From Membranipora membranacea (taxonomy: Eukaryota > Bryozoa > Gymnolaemata > Cheilostomatida > Membraniporidae): 64,000 nt of DNA. Positions 24,001 to 34,890 of the stretch are shown here, one piece after another. The translations under genes were made by a program, and so were the position numbers. The stretch's first letter is position 1. Each line of letters begins with the position of its first letter. The stretch is taken from the NCBI GenBank assembly GCA_914767715.1, contig OU612065.1:18538001-18602000 (forward strand). Direction: 5' to 3'. The notes beneath the pieces were generated by a model. That model did not search any database. It was not told the origin of the DNA and saw only the letters and a list, made by a program, of their open reading frames with translations.

Positions 24001-27000
24001 CCATGTGCACAGTACGATGATTGATGCCTTTGCTCATCATTCTCTGTCCTTTGTCCAATATATAGTTGATCCAATGAATCAACCAATCTTCTGAATCAAC
24101 CAATCCTCTGAAAGCAATGACTTCTTCACCGTTATGGTATCAGCTTTCACATGAACACAAAAAGGATGAAGTCAATTTGAGTAATGAAGCTTTTCAAAGC
24201 AATTAAGCATCATTAGGGAGCATGAAAGATTCCGAAAAGACAGTGTGATAAAAAATGCTTCAATTACAGCATGGGGTGATGATAAATAGCTTGTTTTGCC
24301 GTCAGCCCATTATCACAGCACACTTTGCAGTTGATAAATTAGGGTAGGTACTACTAATATAGCAAACAACAAGCAAACAAAACCATCAGAGTCAAATTAC
24401 CAAACCAGTTAATGTATTCAAATTTGATTCTGAACTCATCCTATTTCCGACACTGACATTGAATTTTGTCGCAACATACATTACTGTACTAATGACCCCC
24501 AGGAGAACAACAAAAACATAAATAACCATATCTATACACCTCTTTCCATAGTAACAATGCATTGAACGCCAAGAGAGTATGATTTTCATGAGATAATCAA
24601 TACAGTATGATGTAGTTTAATTCAGCTTGACATGAATCTTCTTACCATATTTACCCTCTCGCCAACAATCAATGAAGTAAATTAACAGCATTCCCAGTTC
24701 TAATAGACTCTGTAAGTATAATTTATCATCTCTCCATGACTCAACCTAATCATAGCTCTTACACTTCCATAATGTCCTAAACCTAAACTACTGTCACGCT
24801 TTTTGGCGAGCGATTCGTCCCGTCACTTATTACCCTATCACCTTCCTCTTTGGGTAATTCAATACAACCATGCCATTACTCAACGATCACCCTTGATATC
24901 AACTCTTCAATTGACACAAGGAGTGGCTTTGAAATGGAAAAGGTGGAAATTAAGCTGCCAAAATTTTTGAAGAGGAAAAGGAGATAATCAACACATTAAG
25001 CTGACCTCAATCGACAGGACTTCAAAGGCTCAATGAAATCTCACTCCAACAGTCTGTCTTATTGGGTCTTCCTGTGAAATCTCAAAAATACGAATTTCCT
25101 AGAATTGAATTCTCTGTAAGACTGCCCGGAGATAAACAAACACTTCAAACTGACCACTGGTAGCCTAAACTTCAAAACTTTCAAATTGGAATCCACATAA
25201 TTTTAGGTTTCCAAATATAACTGTAAAGCCTTTAAAACATTCCGAGAATGCTTGATATGATACTGTTAGCTGGTTTGCCCTTTGGTCCTACCTGCCATAC
25301 GAGTCTGAGCTAGCTAGTTATACTCAGACAATCCAGTACGTTTGATATCCAGATCCTTTACTGTTAATTAACCCTATGATTCCCCCATCATCATAGTTTA
25401 TACATGAAATATTACTTCATTAATGACTTTTCAATAGCTCACAACTGTGTCAACAAAAACTCAAATCAAACCCAATCTTGGCTGACCTTTGCATTGTTGC
25501 CTCTTCAGTATACACATATACAAGTGAGCAGGCCAGTATATCAACGTACAGCAGCGTCAGTGTAAACAAACAGGGCCATTAAGAGGTTAGCAAACCAAGC
25601 ACTTCACGCCTAGAAATCCAGAACGCTACCTGTATAGCTACACAGGTCAACAGGCCCCATGTCAACAGACAGTTTAGAAAACTGCAGTTTCAGGTTTTCT
25701 AGAGCATGTTTCCTCAGTCTGACTTAGCCAAATACCCATATGAGCAGAAAGCTTTGAAGGGATGCTTGGATTCAAAAGGAGGGCTATAACATAGCAAAAC
25801 TACTTGACTGTTTGGCTGTAATTTGAGGGAAATAGTTAGATTTGTCGACTTTCTATCTTTCTACAATTTGAATCATTGACCTGAATGACATTCGGTATTC
25901 GAAAAGAATGAATGACTTTCAAAATTTTACAAATGTCTAATTTGCATATTAATAATCAAACAACATTTAATATGTCAATGTGGTGGGACCAAAATAACTC
26001 ATAAATATATTCACTTTGAAAAAACTAATCTGCGCACCTTGCCAAAAACGAGTGTCACTTTTTCTATGACGTGAACCACGCAACGGAATGGTATGTATCT
26101 CACCGCCAAGAACACTATTAAAATCTAATAAAATCTAATGATACAAGCAAACAAAATAATCTTTATAAACAAACAATATCACCATGTTACGTAAACACAC
26201 ACTTTGCCTTGAGGTGGTAACAGAATAAACTAGACAGTGTTGTACTCTCCAGGCATTGACTAGATCTTGTAGACCTGCGAGTGTGCGAGTGCCAGAAAAT
26301 GCCACAGAAAACCGTCAAGCCAAGTAACACAAGGCAAAGAGTGAAGGTAGAAGAGAGAAGGTTATCACAATAAGTGGATTAACTTGAAGACATGACGACA
26401 ATTTTGTTCTGCTAAGATGTATAGAGTCAGGTGCATGATCATGAATCATGAGTAATGAATCAGACCTAGAATTTAATGTGCAATCATACTTGAAGATCTT
26501 CTAAATATAAACGAAGTAGGCACATTCCATATAGGTATAACTGTTCCTGGCTATTACAATGATAAAATCATATAAATTAGATCTATGGACCTTAAAGTCG
26601 TAATCAAACTGTTACTATATGTAGCATTTTGCTGAGAGACAGACCAAAAGAAGAAAATTTCTAACTATTGGCCAGGCTAGTAACCAGGCACGGACCCTTG
26701 CCACAACTTGTAATTAGAATTTCTAAGATGTATTATGGAGAACATCTTTACATACAATTTTGTTAGAAATATAGGAATTAGAAATAACATGATCAGAGAC
26801 CATAGACCAAATGGCAACCGCTGCACCTACGTTGAATTACACCAGGTTGTATACCGCAGGAAAACGTAAGGACATCGCCATAAGTTTTGAACAACGGAAT
26901 CCTTTGGCTTTATGGTCAACGACAAAGACAGTGAACCCGTTGATATACAGTGTTATGTCAGCATTGTGCGAATATCGAAAAAATCAAATCCAACTGCGCA

Positions 27001-28000
27001 TCAGATTATAGCGTAGAACATGCCAGTCAAACCAGGCGAGCAGTGAATTAATATAATTATTATGAGGACATAATAATAAATTTTTAGATAATTACACACT
27101 ATCACTTTCTCTTGAAGAGATTTTGTACGATTTCATGATAAAATCAATCGGAGCACCGCAGAAGACATTCAATCTGCATGCTGAGCTACTAATGTACTGG
27201 TTTGAAGCCTCATACACATAACATAACACACAACGTAATAGTCACAGTAATTGTAGTTCTTTTGTTGATATTGATCCCATATTAAAGTGATTCCATCAAG
27301 TTATGGCTCTTGTCTTCAACGATTTTTAGATTTGGTCAAGCAATAATAATGTTGTTATATTTGATAAATAATTCACTAAAGAGAACACTGATGCCAATAC
27401 AAATCAGATTTCATGCTCTAACCAGCTATCAATTTCAGCCGAATAAAGAGATAAATAGACTTATGACTGATTAGCTATAGACAAAGACCTAGTAAGCCGC
27501 TATTTTTGTACAAGCCAGGTACGGGTAACTGCTGGAAAGAAGCTATACGTTGACCACTGCTAGAACATGTTTAATTGATTTAATGTCATTTCACAAACTT
27601 ATTAACGTAAATAGTTTTGAAGCAAGCCCTCCCAGAGCGTTAAGTTGGTAGACATAGGTTCATTTTAGTAGTTTTAAGGTGAACATACAATGTAAAAGAA
27701 AACTCCAGGCCATATTGTAACAAAGGCACTAATGAAGTAAAGACTTCGTGAGCAAAGCCAAGTTCGTGGATTTTCTAACCTGAGCTTTCGCATGTTCACA
27801 ATATACAAACGTAACCTAACTTACTGACATCCTGACTTGAAACATAAAAATTATACTTTTAGCTCGCTGCCAATATTTTTTTCTCCAGCATATGAACTAG
27901 AACTGTGCTGTGTGTTTTTATCCTCGTGTATAGCTATAATAATCGAAAAACATGAATTATTAACGAGAGTTTCATCTCTAAAAAGCAACTCAGTCTTTAA
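21057..28000. other. Upstream flank of ANKFN1, no gene recognised
   Basis: Intergenic AT-rich sequence that should hold the ANKFN1 promoter and 5' untranslated exons. I cannot place a transcription start. One minus-strand open segment at 22293-22487 looks mildly protein-like and is listed separately. No RNA gene or repeat array was recognised. Confidence 0.5.
22293..22487 (-). other. Open segment of unknown status upstream of ANKFN1
   Basis: A 64-codon minus-strand open frame contains TSPTEYYYTTDLDNVVRDDS and DHEGSITISRCFQSDYL before a stop. Its acidic, Tyr-rich composition resembles the ANKFN1 N-terminal exons. No convincing splice donor follows, and the first ANKFN1 coding exon has its own stop-preceded start codon, so I cannot join it. 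It may be chance. Confidence 0.2.
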
Positions 28001-28014
28001 ACTACTGTGTGGAG

Positions 28015-28047
28015 CCAATGAACTAAACCGGAGGTTTAGTTCATTGG
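28015..28047. repeat. Perfect hairpin, 15-bp arms, 3-base loop
   Basis: ccaatgaactaaacc at 28015-28029 is followed by gga and its exact reverse complement at 28033-28047. Weaker complementarity continues outward (ctact...tg on both sides), so it may be the core of a longer degraded inverted repeat. Confidence 0.85.
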
Positions 28048-31000
28048 TGGAGCATAGTAGCCGGTGACTCACTAAAATGGTAAACAAACAAATGCAATCG
28101 ACAAAACTAGTTAGCTGCAACCCTGATGGCTTATAGTCACACGTCATCATAGTAATGGCATGGCATTACAACCATGAAAGAACTTCACCACATTTAGAAG
28201 TTCCAAACATAGCAGTGGAAAACCAAAAACCGAGCATTGGCTGATATGACAGCCCACCATACAGTTTGGCATCCCTTGGCAGGTGACTGACCCCACACAG
28301 ACGTTTGTTTGTCCGCAACAAACTATCAGTAGAGCTATCATCAATTGCTCTATGTGAATCAACATCACACTACCATGTAAGAGTTAAAAGCCAGACTGGA
28401 TTTCTGTTCATGATTATTCTGACATATGATTAAGGAAGACAAGAAAACCAAACAACAATCTTTTCTATGAGATCCTTGTTGTTGCTGACAGCAATATAGA
28501 CATACAGACCTTTCTCCTGCCGCTCAGCCGTAATTTAAATATGATCCATTCGTTTTAAATTATCTCGTAGTTCATTATAAGCAGTGACATCTGTGTATTA
28601 TCCTTTGAATTCTTCTCTCGGTTTCTAATCCTCTCTGAGCAGGTGAGTTGACGACTTTTAGACACAAAGCTAAAGAGCGAGTGCTTTCTGTCAACTGACT
28701 GAGACGACTTTCTGCAGCACTTGGCAGACACCGACTGAGGAATGTCAACTTTCTCTTTTGTGACAAGTGCCACAGTTGAACTATACCCATGAAATCACAC
28801 ACTTCGCAAACCCCTATCTATCCATAAAACTCCAGTTGTAGCCAATAAATTATGTTAATTTCTAAAATACTCAGTTTTATGTACTGCTAGATCTAGGATA
28901 TCTTGGATATAGGTCTATAGTTTATTACCGTGTGGTAAGCATTGCCTCGATGATCAAGGACTTATATATCCAGGCTCCAGATAAGTTATCCACTGGAGAT
29001 ACAAAAAAGGAACCACTTTCGTCGTGAGAACCAAGGAGCAAGTTTGTCAAACCATGACACAAAGAAGGACAAAATCTTTTACCAACGTCAATATTTCCAA
29101 GTTGAACAATGGAAATATACTTGAGAACAATGCCAAAAATATATAATATGAATAAGTTAGAAATTTTAATTTTTGCTTAGCTGTAGCACTTTCCACAAGT
29201 CTACATTTAAATAAATGCTGAACCTACTGTCTAGTCGCCAATTAACAAGTTTTCGAAACTATATCTGTCTTGTCCTTTCCATAGACAAAACATTTGACTC
29301 TAATAATGTATCCAATGATATTACTCTACGTACTGGATAGTGCCATACCATGCAGTTTTTCTTTCAAAAGATATATATCTGTTTGGCCTGTAAAAGACAA
29401 AACCTTGTCTATGTCTAAAATAAAGTATCAAGGAAGCTTACCCTCAAATCTGCTGTGTAACGTACTAATTGAACCTTCTGCATAGCAGAAACAAGGTCTT
29501 ATCAGCCAAAGACGTGGAGACGATATACATTCTGTATTCAGTGAGGTGACCGAGGCAAAACAGAAGACATACCACACTGGATAACGGTAATTACCTCAAA
29601 GTTATGAATTAACTAGGACCTCGATTACATATTACAGCTAATAATTACTGGTTGGCGGGTTGTCCAGGCTAGATTTAGGCATTCTAAATACATGTACTGT
29701 GTATGGTACATAGTTCGCGCTGTATATTATCAGCATATTAATCTGTTATGTGAGGTGAAAAATCCCAATGTCGCTAATAATGGTTACGTAAGTCTATGGG
29801 TGGTTCATTTTGGTCCCATGTCACTTGGAGAGATGGCACTTGTACCTGAGGCGAAGTAGAGGCTGATTATTCCTCCCATACACCGACAAGCTATCGGGAC
29901 ATTTTATCTAAATAAGAAATGCGTTGACCAAGCAACAAGCAATGAACTCTGTTAACCGGCAATGAACTCTCATTGCAATAAAGGTATAAATTTCCGTGGA
30001 ACCTAAGAAATAAATATACAGCAACGTACCGTCTTTGTAAGCCAGGCTAGTTTAGAAGCATCGATCCTGTTGTTTGGTTGAAAAGTTATTAAAACTTCCA
30101 CTGGTTTAATACTAAAATACCGACTAAAACTTGTAGCATAGTCCCTCTTCAAACGCTGTATAAAGCTTGATTCCGTGATTTAAAATTGTTGACGTAGGTT
30201 TTTAAACTACACCACATAAATTCACTGACGAGAATATTCAAATCTGTCAAGCTACGACTTTATGTTGAGAAGGTATTAGAAAGTATTAAAAGCTTTCACC
30301 TCAACTTTTGGTTTTCTATGCGGGATCAGCGCTGTGACGAAGGGAAGAAGTGGGTAGCTTTGTCATTCAGTGTTATATCATTAACTCCAATAACAATAGG
30401 ATATTACTATTCAGACAAAAGACTAGTTTGCAAACATACACCGTTATAAAAGCAGGCTGTACAATAGTCGTTCCAGCCCATTGTAAAAGTTTGTATGGAG
30501 AGAGCTTATTTAGCATTCACTTGTTTATTATTGTGTGTGAAGAGTTTTTCTATGCTCTGGGGGTTAAATCAATTAATGCCACTGACGAAATAGATAGAAA
30601 CTCAATAATTACACTCAAAAAAGTGAGACAAATATTATTATTGCACCTGAACACACACATTAAGACCCATCCTTGCATAGCTCACCACATACCAAAGAAC
30701 AAACACCTCCAAATACCTTAAAATTAGAGGCCACAACAAATTAACTTTCAGGCAAATCGTTCTGATTGTCTGACCTTACATAACACTGTAATGATATAAT
30801 TGACTCGGCTGCCCTTACTAAATTGAACTAATCTGATAAAGAACACTGTAACTCAGCCGCAAGTTACAGAATATCTAGTAGCAGTGTCTTGTTACAAAAG
30901 AATAACATAGACAACATAGTATATTTGACAGAGGCAGATGTAAAGCTATGAATCCCAGCTTACATGGATGTTGCTTTGTTTTCGCATGATAGAAGAACTT

Positions 31001-33316
31001 AATACATATATTTTTGTCTGAGTGCGAATTATATAAGACGAGAGGGTTGAATGTAAGCCTGATAAAAAGTCTGGGACCCAAATCCCTTCTTCTCAAATTG
31101 ATACAGGAGTCCCAAATTCTCTTAATAAGGTCAAACATGATGGAAAAGCGGGTCAGCTTGGTATCGTAACACCTTTATACTGCTGATTTTCTTGATTGTC
31201 ATTTTATGAATAAAATCATAATTAAAAAAAACTTTATGGCAGTTCCAATTAGCTCTTTAATAATTGGTGTAGTTAATTAAACCCCAAGCCTGGGGGCTTC
31301 GTACTAATGTAGAAGTACACGTGCTTCATTTATGGTGGTGTTGTGTTTTGGTACAGGAAGGGGTCAATCTATAGCAAGGAGTGGAGCTGATCCAGTTTTC
31401 CTATTCTTTTCCTGTATAATTTGAGCAGAAATGTGAGTTTCTTTTACAAAGAATCACAAACTGTTTGTGAAATGATGCCACTTACCTAAATATGAGAGAT
31501 CAGCTGTGATGTCAGTCAGTTTGTAATCCAGTAGAAAGCTGACAGCTGGGAAGATATTAAATTTACTTGATAATGAAATGAATGAATCAACCATCTATAT
31601 CCGTCATGCCTGCCAACCTGTAATACAAAAATGCTGACTGCGATAATACAACTTCACTCCACATTGAAATCTTGAGCAAGCTCAAATATTGACAACTTTA
31701 GCTTAGCATAAGCTTGCTAAGAAAACAAAATTTACTTTAATTTATGTGCTGAAATTTGATAAGGCCACAACCATTGAATAATCTGAAGGGTTTGATAGAG
31801 AAAAAAAGCCTATAGTCAATTAAGTATGGGTCTAAAATGTCACATGCCATGAGTGGCCTTGAGTTGTGTATGTAAAAATGCTGGGATGTGTAAATGAAAT
31901 TCGATGGGCAATACACCTTCAACAATCAAATCCCACCCAAAGAGCCACTTCAGCTTGAGGGTTTATGTCCAGATTTTTTTTCTAATTGCATACTTCGATT
32001 TTCAGCAAATACTTGAGTACTTCAGTAAAGAAAACCCCCACAAATCTCATATTATCTAAAAGGGGTCTGATCGGAATGTGCAACGTTTGCGATTTGAAGA
32101 TGAGATCAAACTGTGACAATTTACTTTCCCAGTCATAACACCAGGAAGAAAACAGAACCACACAAGCCAGGGTAGGCCACTCTGCTGTGGATCCAACAGA
32201 GAAAATTGCCCTGATCACCAGGCTAAACTTAAATCTTACCTGACATTGAATGTTGGGTTTGTAACAAATTTAAAAGTTCCTGATTTCTTCTCAGATATCC
32301 ATCATGAGATGTTAAATTCTGACCACCAACCAATCGACCAGCGACGACGTTACTATTTTACAAAACAAACAGATGTGCTCGTAGATGAAATGTTGGGCAG
32401 ATAAGGTTATCAAGTGACAGTTATGACTATTATGAGACTAACAATAAAGAGTTACAAGTTTCAGATAACATGCCAAGATTCGGTCAGCTAAATGTTGTGT
32501 GCAGTGAGCACATCGTATGTCTGTGGTCTCATCACTCTTAGCATCAAGCGGGATGGGAGGTGCTTTGAGCGTACCGATAATTTAAGTCATTGGGGGTTAT
32601 AGGGCTTACTTGTTTGTTGCTGTCGATTAGGGTATTAGTTTAATTACAAAACTACTATAAATTAGCTTAAAACCTAAGCACAATCATTGATAAATTGCAC
32701 GTTGGGCCATGCTATTATTCCTAACCTATCCATGTAATCCTCTACTCTAGCAAGGTCACCCAAGTTAATTCCTTTATATAACAGCCAATTCACCAATGAA
32801 TGACATTATGACATCAGCGAGGCTGGTCAAGAATGGCATTCCTTCAGGGTATCTGATGGTGATTATTTTCACCAGGTCCTAACTGGTCGCCATTCTGAAA
32901 TTATTGAACAGCAGAGCTATTAGCTAACAAACTCTATAAATAGTGAGTTTTTGGATCTAAATTAAGCAAATCACAATAGGAATGGAATGTAATGTAATTT
33001 ATATTAACCTGTCGGACATACAAAATTGATGACTTATGAGTTAAATCAGATTTTGGAAGTAAAATTTTGATATGGTCACAAACAATAGTATTACGCTGCT
33101 TTAAATTCCAACTGGGTAACCCTATCAATTCCTGGCTGATAATGAGGACACCCACCATGGTATATAGGAGTTAATAACATACAGGTTCCAGATTTCCATG
33201 TGAGCCACATAGGAATCAGGTCATTAGCTCCAACTGTTTGTTAAAGACCATCTTGAAACATGTAAGCATTCATTCTATCGGAAGCAATAAAATCCTAAGG
33301 GGCATATTTCTGAGTA

Positions 33317-33428
33317 TCTCACAATGCAACTGGAATCTGGAACTCCCAGTTAGACCAAGTCAATGGTAAAATTTATTTGATATTGGCCTGTTCTTCTTGG
33401 AATTCCAGGTTTCGGTTGCATTGTGGGA
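33317..33428. repeat. Inverted-repeat element with cacaatgcaa ends
   Basis: The arm at 33317-33346 (tctcacaatgcaactggaat...) and the arm at 33399-33428 match in 25 of 30 positions as reverse complements, with a 52-base middle. It resembles a miniature inverted-repeat transposable element. A related element lies at 34166-34251. Confidence 0.7.
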
Positions 33429-34165
33429 CAGTTTTAACATACTGTATGACAGAGCAGGCTACAAGAACGTAAGGCTGAAATTTCATACATATACATGTAG
33501 CCTACATGGATTTGACATAATCACAGACGTGCTGCAATATGTGATATGATCATTGCAGCACAATTGAAGATAGCCCTAAAGCAAAGACGGCTAAGCACAT
33601 GGATGCCATCCAAGTATGGTAAAGAAGTGTCCAGTTGATATAATACTGTGACAGCTGTCTAAAATCAATCCACAGAAGTGATAGTGCAAAGGGCAAAATA
33701 CGGAGTTGACGAGTATAATATCAATACATGGAAATTACGTCTTGTCTTCTTTCTTTTTATTCAGAAGATTCTAAACCTGTCACAATATCATGATGACAAG
33801 GAAAACATGAATTAAGTTATTATCAGTACGGACACTGACATCTGCAGCAGGTATATATGGGGACATCAAAATATGATTTACAGGAAAAAGCTATTAGCAG
33901 TTCCTATAGAAAAATACAGCTAGATTATTCTGAAAGCATCGGCATATTTGTTGAGGTAAGTCACAGATGTGTCGTCAGCACAATAACAATATAACAGTTT
34001 TAAAGGAGATTATTTCTGAGTTGTTCAGAGATATTCACACTAAATATTTATACATATTTTTCCAGAAAATACTATAAGCAAGTTTTTGTAAAAAATATGG
34101 ATTGATACTAAGAATATCCACGAATTACTGCTATAGGCCTATAAATGTAATGTGGGTAACAAAAC

Positions 34166-34251
34166 TCCCACAATGCAATTCTACAGATTCCAGTACACCA
34201 TATGTACTAATTCTATATCTGATAACTTTAAAGCAAAATTGCATCATGGGA
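34166..34251. repeat. Second inverted-repeat element with cccacaatgcaa ends
   Basis: tcccacaatgcaat (34166-34179) and attgcatcatggga (34238-34251) are reverse complements at 12 of 14 positions. The end sequence matches the arms at 33317-33428, about 0.8 kb away, implying a common family. Confidence 0.65.
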
Positions 34252-34746
34252 TATCAACAGCAGCTGCTCTGAGATCTGCAAAAGGCTCTCAGGAGCCGAC
34301 AGATTCATCATTATGGACGGAAGAAACAGTGATAAAAAATTCTGAGAAAAAAAAACAGTGATGAGTGCATTTTTAGATTATAGAGAAGAGAGAGATGTGC
34401 TCACAGGAGAAAAGCATGAGATTTTTACAGCAAAGTCGTATCGATAAAAACTATCCGTGTTTTGATATTCATAATTAAAACTCTCTATAATACAGTGGAA
34501 GCACATTAAACTCACTCTGTCATATACATAGAACCATTCAAACATAAAGCCATTCTCAAGACCAAAACACCCGTGTAAATTTTTGCAATAAGCTATCCAT
34601 TACGTATGCATACATGTAGTATAAACAACAGGCGTATATGCCGTGGTTCTATGATAAAATCATCTTGAGGATGGCACACAAAATTATAATTCATAATTCA
34701 TGTTACAAAAAGTCCTTTCATACAATTATATATAACATATGAGCGT

Positions 34747-34772
<26 letters not shown>
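34747..34772. repeat. TA dinucleotide microsatellite
   Basis: About 13 TA units just 3' of the FAM13 stop codon, likely within its 3' untranslated region. Confidence 0.9.
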
Positions 34773-34777
<5 letters not shown>

Positions 34778-34890
34778 GATGCGAGTATAAATATCTGGTG
34801 AGACAAAATCTTGGAAGAGTGACCGATGCCCTTTTTTTAACTGCCGACCCATATACAAGAGAAACAGTGTAAACTTTTGCTGAATCACTT

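Larger units (their letters stand above)
28001..34890. other. Intergenic stretch between ANKFN1 and the FAM13 stop codon
   Basis: AT-rich, with no gene recognised. The longest frame (30350-30721 plus, 123 codons) has low-complexity hydrophobic and basic content and no domain I know. The right end must contain the FAM13 3' untranslated region. An AATAAA on the minus strand lies at 33756-33761, about 1.1 kb past the stop; it is the nearest I found, but its use is unproven. Three hairpin repeats lie here (28015, 33317, 34166) and a TA microsatellite at 34747. Confidence 0.5.

Noticed and set aside
26811-27011. 66-codon plus-strand frame starting MATAAPTLNYTRLYTAGK
   Set aside because: No homology recognised, no splice partner and isolated in intergenic DNA.
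30350-30721. 123-codon plus-strand frame, the longest in the intergenic region
   Set aside because: Low-complexity hydrophobic and basic content, nothing recognisable, no promoter or splice context.
34747-34772. TA-rich tract considered as a promoter TATA region
   Set aside because: It is a plain TA microsatellite downstream of the FAM13 stop codon, with no gene starting there.
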